Below are positions 9,034 through 17,934 of a stretch of DNA of 64,000 nt, piece after piece. The number at the start of each line of letters is the position of its first letter. Position 1 is the stretch's first letter. Location: the NCBI RefSeq assembly GCF_000785535.1, contig NZ_CP007595.1:2626439-2690438 (forward strand), given 5' to 3'. Made by a program: the position numbers and the translations under genes. Origin of the DNA: Arthrobacter sp. PAMC 25486. Its GTDB lineage: Bacteria; Actinomycetota; Actinomycetes; Actinomycetales; Micrococcaceae. A model generated the notes under the pieces. It saw only the letters and a list, made by a program, of their open reading frames with translations. It was not told where the DNA came from and searched no databases.

Positions 9034-10104
9034 ATGCTCCGCAGCCCCGAAGAGGCCCTCAAGGCCACTATTGCCCGTGTCGCCCCTGGAACGGCGCTGC
9101 GTGACGGGCTTGAACGCATTCTTCGCGGCCGCACCGGCGCACTCATTGTGCTTGGCTCTGACAAGACCATTGAGAGTCTTTGTTCCGGCGGTTTTGAAAT
9201 TGGCATCGACTTTGCGCCCACAAGCCTGCGTGAACTGGCAAAGATGGACGGTGCCATTGTGTGCGACAAGGATGTGACAAAAATCCTGCGCGCAGCCGTC
9301 CAGCTGGTTCCGGACCCCAGCATTGAAACCCAGGAATCCGGCACCCGGCACCGCACGGCGGAGCGGGTGGCCATCCAGACAGGCGTGCCGGTGGTATCCG
9401 TGAGCCAGTCGATGCAGATCATTGCCCTCTACGTTGACGGGCTCCGCTACGTCTTGGAGGGTTCCGAAAAGGTGCTGGCCCGCGGCAACCAGGCCCTTGC
9501 CACCCTCGAACGCTACCGTGCCCGCCTCGACCAGGTGACCAGCTCACTCTCGGCGCTGGAAATTGAGGCCATGGTGACCGTCCGCGATGTGGCCGTCACC
9601 TTGCAACGCCACGAGATGGTCCGGCGAATTTCGGAAGAAATCGCCCAGTATGTGTTGGAACTGGGTGTTGACGGCCGGCTGCTGTCCCTGCAGTTGGAAG
9701 AACTCTCAGCCACCCGCGGCTCGGGTGCCGACACCGTGATCCGCGACTACACTGACCCCGAAACCACGGATGTTGAAGCGGCAGTGGCGGCCCTTCAGGA
9801 GATTGACCAGGCCGACCTGATCGACCTGAACCTGATTGCGGGCGTGGTGGGGATCATCAGCGGCAATGACTCACTTGATGCCATCATCCAGCCCCGCGGC
9901 TACCGCTTGGTTTCCGGTCTAAAGACTGTCCCCCGCGCTGTTGCGGGACGCCTGGTGGACCACTTTGGCGGCCTGCAGAATCTCATGGCGGCAACCATCG
10001 ACGAGCTGATGATGGTGGACGGCATTGGTGAGCTGCGTGCCCGCAATGTCCGTGAGGGCCTGTCCCGCATTGCCGAGGCCAGCCTGCTCGACCGGTTCCT
10101 CTAG
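9034..10104 (+). CDS. disA: Diadenylate cyclase DisA (DNA integrity scanning)
   Basis: A 356-residue enzyme that makes cyclic di-AMP from two ATP and senses branched DNA. The DAC domain carries DGA (72-74) and GTRHRTAE (103-110), the catalytic and ATP-binding motifs. A helical linker and a C-terminal helix-hairpin-helix domain (VDGIGELRARNV) follow. ATG 9034 is preferred because GAAGGA lies eight bases upstream; an upstream GTG at 9010 would overlap that site. Follows radA, whose product regulates DisA in other species. Confidence 0.96.
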   Translation: MLRSPEEALKATIARVAPGTALRDGLERILRGRTGALIVLGSDKTIESLCSGGFEIGIDFAPTSLRELAKMDGAIVCDKDVTKILRAAVQLVPDPSIETQESGTRHRTAERVAIQTGVPVVSVSQSMQIIALYVDGLRYVLEGSEKVLARGNQALATLERYRARLDQVTSSLSALEIEAMVTVRDVAVTLQRHEMVRRISEEIAQYVLELGVDGRLLSLQLEELSATRGSGADTVIRDYTDPETTDVEAAVAALQEIDQADLIDLNLIAGVVGIISGNDSLDAIIQPRGYRLVSGLKTVPRAVAGRLVDHFGGLQNLMAATIDELMMVDGIGELRARNVREGLSRIAEASLLDRFL

Positions 10105-10201
10105 GCACCAACGATGCCGGCCAGCTCGCGGGTTTCCCGTGGCGCAGGCCCGGCACAGCGGAACTGTCGCTGCGCTCCTGCCGGCGGGACGTCGTCGTGC
10201 T

Positions 10202-10861
10202 TTATTGCAGGGTGAAGGCGACCCGGTCGCTTGACCACTTGCCAAGGGTTGCCACCAGCACATAGGTGGCGCCACCCCTGCCCGGCTTGCTGACCACGGG
10301 CGCGCAATCTGGTGAGTTGCGGTTGACCTGCCACACCAGGTTGGCCGATTCCGAGGCCCCCGGTGCCAGGTTTTTCACGAGGTCGTTGGGGTCCAGCTGG
10401 CAGTTTCGCGAGTTGAAGATGATGTCATCGCCGCTGGTGATCACGTACTCCATCTGGCTGGTGCCAACGTTGATGTCGCACGGGGCCGGGCCGGTGTTCG
10501 TCACCCGCAGCGTCAGGATGGGATGTTCGTCTGGTCCGTAATTGGGCTTGTCGACGGCGGCGGCCACCTTGATGCCGGCTTCGTCGCACACGGCCGAGGG
10601 CTTGGTGCCCGAATTCGCCCCAGGCTTGGGTTTGGCCTGGTTGCCGCTGCTCCCCTGCTCGGTGCTGCCCTTAACTGCGGGGTCTGCACCAAACAGGCCG
10701 GCAATGAAGAACCCTCCGGCAACAAGCCCGCCGATGATGAGCAGTGCAAGCACGGCCACCACGATCCGGCGCCGGCGGAACACTGGGGCTGAGGCTCGCG
10801 GTTTTGGGGCAGGGTTGGTCCGCGGCGCCTTGGCCGTTCCTGGTTTCCCTGTAGTTCCCAC
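10202..10861 (-). CDS. Conserved single-pass membrane protein
   Basis: A 219-residue protein with a basic, proline-rich cytoplasmic N-terminus (1-32), one membrane helix (about 33-57), a low-complexity linker and an extracellular beta-rich domain. The domain contains four cysteines. In M. tuberculosis a membrane protein also lies between disA and mutY in the same convergent orientation, which suggests positional homology. Function unknown. The GTG start at 10861 has no clear ribosome binding site. Convergent with disA. Confidence 0.7.
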   Translation of the reverse strand: MGTTGKPGTAKAPRTNPAPKPRASAPVFRRRRIVVAVLALLIIGGLVAGGFFIAGLFGADPAVKGSTEQGSSGNQAKPKPGANSGTKPSAVCDEAGIKVAAAVDKPNYGPDEHPILTLRVTNTGPAPCDINVGTSQMEYVITSGDDIIFNSRNCQLDPNDLVKNLAPGASESANLVWQVNRNSPDCAPVVSKPGRGGATYVLVATLGKWSSDRVAFTLQ

Positions 10862-10931
10862 TCCCCAAGCCTATCGAAAGCGGGGCACGGGCCTGGCAAA
10901 CCACGCCGTCAGGCACCCCGATGGGCCTGGT

Positions 10932-11060
10932 TCAGCCGATCCTGGACAGGGTCATGGCGAACTCCACGATCGAATTGAGCGGCAGGGCTGCGATGAGCGC
11001 AGCCGCCAGGGAGGATCCGATGATCCCCAGCACTGTGGCTTTTCTTCCCTGTGGGTTCAT
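10932..11060 (-). CDS. Small hydrophobic protein (42 residues)
   Basis: Starts MNPQGRKATVLGIIGSSLAA and continues as one membrane-spanning helix, ending LSRIG. Its ATG overlaps the stop of the next upstream small frame in an ATGA junction, which is good evidence for coupled translation. No known family is recognised. Same strand as the DUF3298-like lipoprotein upstream, so possibly part of its transcript. Confidence 0.5.
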   Translation of the reverse strand: MNPQGRKATVLGIIGSSLAAALIAALPLNSIVEFAMTLSRIG

Positions 11061-11230
11061 CCGAGGCCCCCTCCTGCCGCCGCCATGCGCACCAGCGCGA
11101 TGGCCAGGAAGCCTGCGAAGGCGGCAATGGTGATGAAGGGGCCGGCAACTGCGAGCGCATCGGCTTCATTCACGCTGTCGACCTTCTGCCCGAGCCTGAT
11201 CAGGGTGGCCACGCCGCCGGTGCCCCACAA
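11057..11230 (-). CDS. Small membrane protein (about 57 residues)
   Basis: A short frame with a polar N-terminal part (TLIRLGQKVDSVNEADALAV) and a C-terminal membrane helix (AGPFITIAAFAGFLAIALV). The start is uncertain: TTG 11230 or GTG 11212. The next small gene begins inside its stop codon (ATGA). A different frame also starts with an ATGA overlap at the lipoprotein stop (11246) but ends after 26 codons, so a small frameshift is possible. Confidence 0.45.
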   Translation of the reverse strand: MWGTGGVATLIRLGQKVDSVNEADALAVAGPFITIAAFAGFLAIALVRMAAAGGGLG

Positions 11231-11242
11231 GGTGGTTGTTTG

Positions 11243-12442
11243 TCATGACGCGCGCAGCATCATAGTTGCGGTCTGGCCGTTCCAGATGCGGTCCTGCTCG
11301 GGCAGGTCACCCCCGGCGTAATAGGAGGGCAGATCGATGGCGACGCCGGCGGGGTAATACGTGCCAAATGGTGCGCCGTCCCCCACGAACAAGAAGCCTC
11401 CGTCCGCTTCCCCCATATGGCGGATCTGGCTGACCAGGGCGCTGTTTTCATAGCTGGCGTTTGGCAGGGCAACAGCTACGCAACCATCCGACGCCGCACT
11501 TTCGGGTGTGGGACACCACCGACCGTCGATATCCGCAGCTGCCGGTGCTGCCGGTACCACGGCTGCCGGTACTGGCGCAGGCTGTTCCTCCGCAGCGGCC
11601 TTCGTGGCCTCGGTTGACTCTTCGGCAGGCTCTTGCATGGGCGCTTCGGCTGAGTCGCCGGCTCCCGGCCAGGGCACCGTCACGCTTTCCACCCCGCACT
11701 GCGCCGTGTTCGTGCCGTTGACGACCCACAGCAGCAGCACACCTTCATCAGTGGGGCTGAAGGCTCCGGCGCCGGCAAGGTACTCCGCCGCAGCATCGGT
11801 GCAATAGGTCCAGTTCTCCGTCGTTGCCAGCGCGGCCGTGGCCAGCCCCAGTACCTGCGCGTCACCGAGGTCCATGAAGTCCGACAGCTCGGCCAACTCC
11901 CCTGTCTTGAGGTTCATCGTCGCCGAATGCACCCCCGCGTTGCGGTCCCTTGTGCCGAACATGTATGCACTCGTGCTGGCCACCGTGCCGTATTCCTTGT
12001 AAACACCGGCATGCTCGACGGCGTTCGTCGCCTCACGCTCGCACGTCACCTGGCACTCGTCGAGTGTGATCCTGGAGTACGCTTTCGCGCTTTCAACGAC
12101 CTCGTCCTGGTGTCCGGCAACCGCGGCAGCAAACTTCTCAGCGATCTCTGGGTCCACCCCCGTCACCGCAGCCACGGGGTAGGCGACCTTGAACGTCACC
12201 ACCGACCCCGCATTGTCGGTGATCTCGAAGCTCTCGCTTCCCTGGCTCACCTCAAGTTTCGGGTCAAAGACGAGGGTTGGGGTGGGGGCCGGGCTATCGC
12301 TGGTGGGGGCCGGGCTCGACGCGGTCGGGGCTGGCTGGCTCGCCTCGGGTTCCGCGGAGTTTCCCTGGCATCCAGCCAGGGTGACGGCGAGCAGGCCGGT
12401 GACTGCGACGGTGAGCATGGAACGGAGATGCCGCTGGTTCAA
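11243..12442 (-). CDS. Secreted lipoprotein with DUF3298/RsiV-like domain
   Basis: A 399-residue lipoprotein. The signal ends in LAGC (about residue 25), followed by a Pro/Ala/Ser/Thr linker. The domain around MNLKTGELAELSDFMDLG resembles the DUF3298 domain found in RsiV and PdaC, which binds or modifies cell-wall components. A second Ala/Glu/Pro linker leads to a C-terminal domain of unknown type. TTG 12442 is preferred: an AGAGGA site lies nine bases upstream, and an earlier TTG (12481) lacks one. The domain assignment rests on a short motif. Confidence 0.6.
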   Translation of the reverse strand: MNQRHLRSMLTVAVTGLLAVTLAGCQGNSAEPEASQPAPTASSPAPTSDSPAPTPTLVFDPKLEVSQGSESFEITDNAGSVVTFKVAYPVAAVTGVDPEIAEKFAAAVAGHQDEVVESAKAYSRITLDECQVTCEREATNAVEHAGVYKEYGTVASTSAYMFGTRDRNAGVHSATMNLKTGELAELSDFMDLGDAQVLGLATAALATTENWTYCTDAAAEYLAGAGAFSPTDEGVLLLWVVNGTNTAQCGVESVTVPWPGAGDSAEAPMQEPAEESTEATKAAAEEQPAPVPAAVVPAAPAAADIDGRWCPTPESAASDGCVAVALPNASYENSALVSQIRHMGEADGGFLFVGDGAPFGTYYPAGVAIDLPSYYAGGDLPEQDRIWNGQTATMMLRAS

Positions 12443-12671
12443 TTGAGAGATTCCTCTTCGATCGTGCCTGAATTGCTTCAAGGCTGGCGTTGGTCATGGC
12501 CAGAACGAATCGAATAGTGGAGGCAACCAAGAGCGGCCCCCGCGATCCAGCCACGTCCATCTTGACACTTCGCGACAGCCGCTTGAAACAAGAAAAACCG
12601 GACAGAATGCTGCCGGTTAAGGAGTGTGGATCGGGTGTGGGTAGACTATCACAAGGCAGCTAATTGGTGCC

Positions 12672-12677
12672 TATAAT
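12672..12677 (+). promoter_or_regulatory. Consensus -10 element for the XRE regulator
   Basis: A perfect TATAAT lies 25 bases before the GTG of the XRE gene, followed by an AAGGAG ribosome binding site. No good -35 is seen at 16-18 bases. Confidence 0.5.
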
Positions 12678-12701
12678 CCACAAAACGAAGGAGCCAAAAG
12701 C

Positions 12702-12962
12702 GTGACCGTTTCTCCTGACTACACAGCTTTTGGGACCAACCTCCGTAAACTTCGCAGGAACAGCGTCTGGAAGACGCAGGAGGTCTTTGCGCGCCGCGTA
12801 GGGATGGACCGCAGTTACATCAGCGGCCTGGAAAGCGGACGGCGCAACCCCACGCTGGACGCCATCGTCAAACTCGCCGATGGGCTGGGTGTCCATCCGG
12901 GCGAATTGCTCAAGACCCAACCCAGGGTGCCCCTGACGTCCAAGGGCCAACCGACCGGCTGA
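12702..12962 (+). CDS. XRE-family helix-turn-helix regulator
   Basis: An 86-residue protein that is almost entirely one HTH_3 domain. The helix-turn-helix region is TQEVFARRVGMDRSYISGLE, followed by the RRNPTLDAIVKLADGLGV helix pair. The size and the YISGLESGRRNPTL motif resemble small controller proteins and phage repressors, but no restriction or phage gene is adjacent. The GTG start has AAGGAG eight bases upstream and TATAAT before it. Target unknown; autoregulation would be typical. Confidence 0.8.
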   Translation: MTVSPDYTAFGTNLRKLRRNSVWKTQEVFARRVGMDRSYISGLESGRRNPTLDAIVKLADGLGVHPGELLKTQPRVPLTSKGQPTG

Positions 12963-13020
12963 CCCGCACGCCACGCCGCAGCCCGCACCCAATCACCCGT
13001 CCCACAGTCCAAGGAAACCG

Positions 13021-13968
13021 ATGCCCCATCCTGCCTTGCCCAACGTGCCCCACAGCGTCCTGCACGCACGCATCACCGAGTGGTTTCAGCGCGAAGCCAG
13101 GGACCTGCCGTGGCGCGGCGACTGCTCGGCATGGGGCATCCTCGTCAGCGAGATCATGCTGCAGCAAACCCCGGTGGTGCGGGTCCAGCCAGTGTGGGAG
13201 GAATGGCTGGACCGCTGGCCAACACCGGCAGACTTTGCTGCCGCACCGGCAGCTGATGTCCTCCGGGCTTGGGGCAGGCTCGGTTACCCGCGCCGCGCCC
13301 TGCGCCTGCACGCGGCTGCCGCGGAGATAGTAAAAAAGCATGGCGGGGACGTCCCCGACAACTACGACGAGCTATTGGAACTCCCTGGTGTGGGCACGTA
13401 CACGGCTGCCGCCGTCGCCGCCTTTGCCTTTGGCCGCCGCACAACCGTTGTCGACACCAACATCCGGCGCGTGCACGCCCGGCTCGTCATTGGCCAGGCC
13501 CTCCCCGCACCCGCGCTGACGGCGGCTGAGATGGCGCTGGCCGCAGCTCTCTTGCCGGAAAACCGCGACGAATCTGTGCTGTGGAGCGCCGGTGTGATGG
13601 AACTCGGGGCGTTGATCTGCACGGCCCGGCGCCCCAAATGCAATGAGTGCCCCGTGTTTGAGCAGTGTGCCTGGATTGCCGCCGGCCAGCCCGAACCCAC
13701 CTACATCCCGAAGGGCCAGCCGTGGGCCGGCACCGACAGGCAGGTGCGCGGAGCCGTCATGGCCGTGCTGCGAGCCGCCAGTTCACCCGTCCACGCGGAC
13801 CTGCTGTGGAACGCGGACGCCGCGAGGCGCCACACCGAGGTCACCAAGGAACTGGATAAACTGCACGCATTGAACACGCACGCTCCGCAGCTGGAACGTG
13901 CCCTCGCCGGCCTGGTGACGGACGGCCTGGCCCAGCACTCGGCCGCCGGCTACCACCTGCCTGCCTGA
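13021..13968 (+). CDS. mutY: A/G-specific adenine glycosylase MutY
   Basis: A 315-residue base-excision enzyme that removes adenine opposite 8-oxoguanine. Visible features are the catalytic Glu44 in SEIMLQQT, the helix-hairpin-helix LPGVGTYTA (121-129), the catalytic Asp145 in VVDTN, and a 4Fe-4S ligand set C200-x6-C207-x2-C210-x5-C216. The C-terminal domain is short compared with E. coli MutY, as in other actinobacteria. It ends 29 bases from the convergent dhaM. Confidence 0.95.
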   Translation: MPHPALPNVPHSVLHARITEWFQREARDLPWRGDCSAWGILVSEIMLQQTPVVRVQPVWEEWLDRWPTPADFAAAPAADVLRAWGRLGYPRRALRLHAAAAEIVKKHGGDVPDNYDELLELPGVGTYTAAAVAAFAFGRRTTVVDTNIRRVHARLVIGQALPAPALTAAEMALAAALLPENRDESVLWSAGVMELGALICTARRPKCNECPVFEQCAWIAAGQPEPTYIPKGQPWAGTDRQVRGAVMAVLRAASSPVHADLLWNADAARRHTEVTKELDKLHALNTHAPQLERALAGLVTDGLAQHSAAGYHLPA

Positions 13969-13997
13969 CGGGCCAGCTCCCGCCGCCGACGGAACCC

Positions 13998-14720
13998 TCA
14001 GAGCTCGCCGAAGCCGGCCTCCACCTCGCGGCGCACCAGGTCCACGGCGCGTTGCGCATCCGGCCCCGTGGCGCTCACGTTCAGGTCGGTGCCCTGTGCC
14101 GCACCGAGCGTCATGAGCATCATGACCGACTGCCCGTCCGCCCCGTTGATCTCAATCTCAACGTCCATGGCGCCCAGCTCACCGGCCAGCGCCGCCGCCG
14201 GCCGCGCGTGCAGGCCCATGGGGTTGATCAGGGTGAGCACGGCAGTCACCGCGCCTTCACCCTGGGATTCTTTGTCCTGCTGTTCGACGGCGGATGCCCC
14301 ACCCGCCGCCGTTGGCACAGCCTCCGCCGCGGCAGGCACACCACCGGGTGTCAGCGCAGTCTCGGCGGCCTTGCACACAACATCAACGGATGCACCAGAT
14401 TGGGCGGCCACCGCCGCAGCCACCGCACCCTCAACCAAGGGGGCATCGGCCAGGCTGACCAGTTCGGGGCTGCCCAGGAATTCCAGCGCCGACTCGGCCG
14501 TCATGACGGCCGAGCCAAGGTCGGTCAGCACCACCGCACCGTCCCCGGTATCGGCCAGCCCCAGCGCAGCCATGACCTTTTCCAGCGAGGTCCCGATGCC
14601 GCCGTCGTCCATGCCACCGGCGGGAACCAGCACAACATTTGGCGCCATTTGGGCCGCCAGCTCAACGACGCCCGCCGCCAGCTGGGCGCTGTGGGAGACG
14701 ATCACCAATCCGACGCTCAT
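13998..14720 (-). CDS. dhaM: Dihydroxyacetone kinase phosphotransfer subunit DhaM
   Basis: A 240-residue phosphocarrier that passes phosphate from the PTS to DhaL-bound ADP. Residues 1-130 form an EIIA-Man-type domain with the phospho-histidine in VIVSHS (H10). An Ala/Gly linker leads to an HPr domain with the active histidine in GLHARPAA (H171). There is no EI domain, unlike E. coli DhaM. Its ATG overlaps the dhaL stop (ATGA). Last gene of dhaKLM. Confidence 0.93.
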   Translation of the reverse strand: MSVGLVIVSHSAQLAAGVVELAAQMAPNVVLVPAGGMDDGGIGTSLEKVMAALGLADTGDGAVVLTDLGSAVMTAESALEFLGSPELVSLADAPLVEGAVAAAVAAQSGASVDVVCKAAETALTPGGVPAAAEAVPTAAGGASAVEQQDKESQGEGAVTAVLTLINPMGLHARPAAALAGELGAMDVEIEINGADGQSVMMLMTLGAAQGTDLNVSATGPDAQRAVDLVRREVEAGFGEL

Positions 14721-15361
14721 GCGCCCTCACCTGCTGCCTGTGCGGCGGCGCGCAGGATGAGCGCGGAGGATGCGGCGCCGGGATCCCGGTGGCCGATGGC
14801 CCGCTCCCCCAAGTAGCTGGCCCGGCCCTTGCGGGCAATGAGCGGATCGGTGGACACGGCGCCCGACTCGGCAGCAGCAGCGGCTGCCAAAAGCACGGCG
14901 TCCGGTTCGGCACCTGCCCCGGCAGCCTCCGTTGCGGCGTCGACGGCCGGGGTCCAGGCATCGATCATGGTCTTCTCCCCCACTGCTGCCTTGCCGCGGG
15001 CGACCACACCATCGCGGGCGGCGGCCAGGGCGGCAGCAAGTGTGCCGGAATCCAGTTCGGCGGCATCGCCCACGGCCGTTGCAGCGCGCAGGAAGGCCGT
15101 GCCGTACAGGGGCCCGGCGGCCCCGCCCACCTTCGACATCAAGGTCATGGCGGCAAGCTTGAACGCGGCACCGGGGGTGGCGGGCGGTTCGCCGTCGAGC
15201 TTTTCAATAATGGCGCTGAAGCCGCGGTCCAGGTTCTCGCCGTGGTCGCCGTCGCCAATGGCCCGGTCCAGTTCGCTCAGTGCCACACGGTTCTCGGCAA
15301 CGACTTTCGCGGAGAACCGCAGCCAGCGCACGGCCCAGGCGGCATCAAGTGTTTGGCTCAT
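14717..15361 (-). CDS. dhaL: Dihydroxyacetone kinase ADP-binding subunit DhaL
   Basis: A 214-residue helical barrel that holds ADP and Mg, is rephosphorylated by DhaM and donates phosphate to dihydroxyacetone on DhaK. The nucleotide loop AIGDGDHGENLDRG (about 34-47) carries the conserved aspartates. Start and stop are tightly packed: the dhaK TAA abuts its ATG, and its TGA overlaps the dhaM ATG. Confidence 0.95.
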   Translation of the reverse strand: MSQTLDAAWAVRWLRFSAKVVAENRVALSELDRAIGDGDHGENLDRGFSAIIEKLDGEPPATPGAAFKLAAMTLMSKVGGAAGPLYGTAFLRAATAVGDAAELDSGTLAAALAAARDGVVARGKAAVGEKTMIDAWTPAVDAATEAAGAGAEPDAVLLAAAAAAESGAVSTDPLIARKGRASYLGERAIGHRDPGAASSALILRAAAQAAGEGA

Positions 15362-16363
<1,002 letters not shown>

Positions 16364-16541
16364 GACGAAACCCTTCGAAATCACGCAGCGATTATTTGTG
16401 GGCGGCCTCGTTGCGGCCCCACTGTGAACACTACCCGGCACACATGCCCGTCGGTAGGGATGTCCGCCGCCAACCACCGAGAAAGTCCGGGTGCTGCCGC
16501 TGCGGGAATTTCCCGGGCCCAGTCCAGAGACGGAACAGGGC

Positions 16542-17066
16542 CTAGAGCTGGCGGATCATTCGCGTGTTACCCAAGGTGTTGGGCTTTACCCGGGCCAGGT
16601 CAAGGAACTCCGCAATGCCTTCGTCTGCCGAACGCAGCAGCTCGGAGTAGACGGCGGGGTCCACGACGCTTTGGTCGGCCATGATGGTGAAGCCGTTGCG
16701 GACGAAGAAGTCTTCTTCAAAGGTCAGGCAGAACACCCGGTTGACGCCCAGGGTGGCGGCGTTCTCCAGTAGCTTTGCCACAAGCGCCCGGCCAACACCC
16801 TTGCCACGCCACGCGTCGGCGGTTGCGAGGGTCCGGATCTCCGCCAGGTCTTCCCACATGACGTGCAGGGCCCCGCAGCCAACTATCTGCCCGTCCACCT
16901 CGGCGATGAGAAATTCCTGGATGGATTCAAAGTAGGTGACCGACTCTTTGGAAATCAGGATGCGCTGCTCGGCCAGTGGCGCCACCAGGTCCTTGATGGC
17001 ATGCACATCCGAGGTGCGGGCGGGCCGGAGGACAATGGTGGAGCGGGCAGTATCTACAGTCACCAC
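16542..17066 (-). CDS. GNAT N-acetyltransferase, short ArgA type
   Basis: A 174-residue single-domain acetyltransferase. The acetyl-CoA loop reads [10 protein letters not shown], with [10 protein letters not shown] before it and FFVRNGF in the C-terminal half. This pattern matches the short amino-acid (glutamate) N-acetyltransferases of actinobacteria that start arginine synthesis, but other GNAT substrates cannot be excluded. The start is GTG 17066 and the gene follows the TMEM175-like gene by six bases, suggesting one transcript. Confidence 0.75.
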   Translation of the reverse strand: MVTVDTARSTIVLRPARTSDVHAIKDLVAPLAEQRILISKESVTYFESIQEFLIAEVDGQIVGCGALHVMWEDLAEIRTLATADAWRGKGVGRALVAKLLENAATLGVNRVFCLTFEEDFFVRNGFTIMADQSVVDPAVYSELLRSADEGIAEFLDLARVKPNTLGNTRMIRQL

Positions 17067-17072
17067 TTCAGT

Positions 17073-17759
17073 CTATGGCTCATGGGCGGCATTTTTGGAA
17101 GTGTCCGCCTGCCCGGTCTGCTCGTCCCGGAGGAATCTTGCCAACTGCCATTTCCCGTGCACCATGGAAACGGGCCAGATCAGGATCCACGAGTACATGG
17201 CCCAGACGGGGCTGAGGAAGGCTACGGGGATGGAGAGCAGGAACACCGCCCAGACGGGATCGGTGCCGTGCAGGATCATGCGGTGCAGGGCCGCATCGAC
17301 CCAGTCGTGCATGAGTTTTGCTTTGTGCGCGTGGGCCCACAGCCAACTCAAGCTCACAAAACTGCCGGAGATGGTGAGCGCGTAGATAACCGGCGGCCAC
17401 GGGCTCTGTGCGTTGGCCTGAAACAGCAGTGAGGTTGGCACGGGCAGGAAGACCACAAAGAACAGTGCCAGCAGGTTGATGCTCTGCAGGGCGGGGTCGT
17501 AGTTCTTGATGGCCTTAAACTTTCGGTGGTGGTTCATCCACAGCCTGCCCACCAGGACAAAGCTCAGGATGAACGCAGCAAATGGCCCCACTTGGTCCAA
17601 CAGCACGTCCCGGAGCTCGGCCGCCGTCGTTCCTGAGTCCATGGCCGGCAGCTTCAAATCGAGCACCAGCAGCGTCATGGCGATCGCAAACACGGCATCG
17701 CTGAAAAACATGGTTCTTTCGATTTCCGTGCCGCTTCGCAGCCGCTGGGCATGAGCCAT
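17073..17759 (-). CDS. TMEM175-family potassium channel-like membrane protein
   Basis: A 228-residue membrane protein with about six helices. The first helix carries FFSDAVFAIAMTLLVLDL (18-35), the FSDxxxA signature of the TMEM175/DUF1211 family, whose bacterial members are tetrameric potassium-selective channels. ATG 17759 is preferred because it gives the usual RLRSGTEIERTMFFSD N-terminus; the open frame upstream crosses the clpC terminator. The second domain copy of animal TMEM175 is absent, as expected for bacteria. Confidence 0.8.
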   Translation of the reverse strand: MAHAQRLRSGTEIERTMFFSDAVFAIAMTLLVLDLKLPAMDSGTTAAELRDVLLDQVGPFAAFILSFVLVGRLWMNHHRKFKAIKNYDPALQSINLLALFFVVFLPVPTSLLFQANAQSPWPPVIYALTISGSFVSLSWLWAHAHKAKLMHDWVDAALHRMILHGTDPVWAVFLLSIPVAFLSPVWAMYSWILIWPVSMVHGKWQLARFLRDEQTGQADTSKNAAHEP

Positions 17760-17888
17760 CCTCCGATCCGGAACCGGTGCACTGTTGCGCCGCAGGAAGT
17801 TGCCCACGTTTCCCACGCTATGCCTGAAGCCGGCATCCCGCCAGAGCCAGTGACCGCACAGCAGGCAAACCGGCATCACCCGGCACGC

Positions 17889-17922
17889 AAAAACGGCACC
17901 TCCCGCGTAGGAAGGTGCCGTT
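17889..17922 (-). terminator. Intrinsic terminator of clpC
   Basis: On the minus strand, AACGGCACCT pairs with AGGTGCCGTT (17913-17922 / 17892-17901), followed by a run of five T. It starts 13 bases after the clpC stop. Confidence 0.85.
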
Positions 17923-17934
17923 CTTGGTGACTCT

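Noticed and set aside
11222..11246. 26-codon frame starting with ATGA at the lipoprotein stop
   Set aside because: It ends quickly and encodes a polar peptide; the neighbouring frame, which encodes a membrane helix and couples to the next gene, is more credible.
12702..12962. Restriction-modification controller protein
   Set aside because: The XRE protein is the right size, but no methylase or endonuclease gene is nearby; mutY follows.
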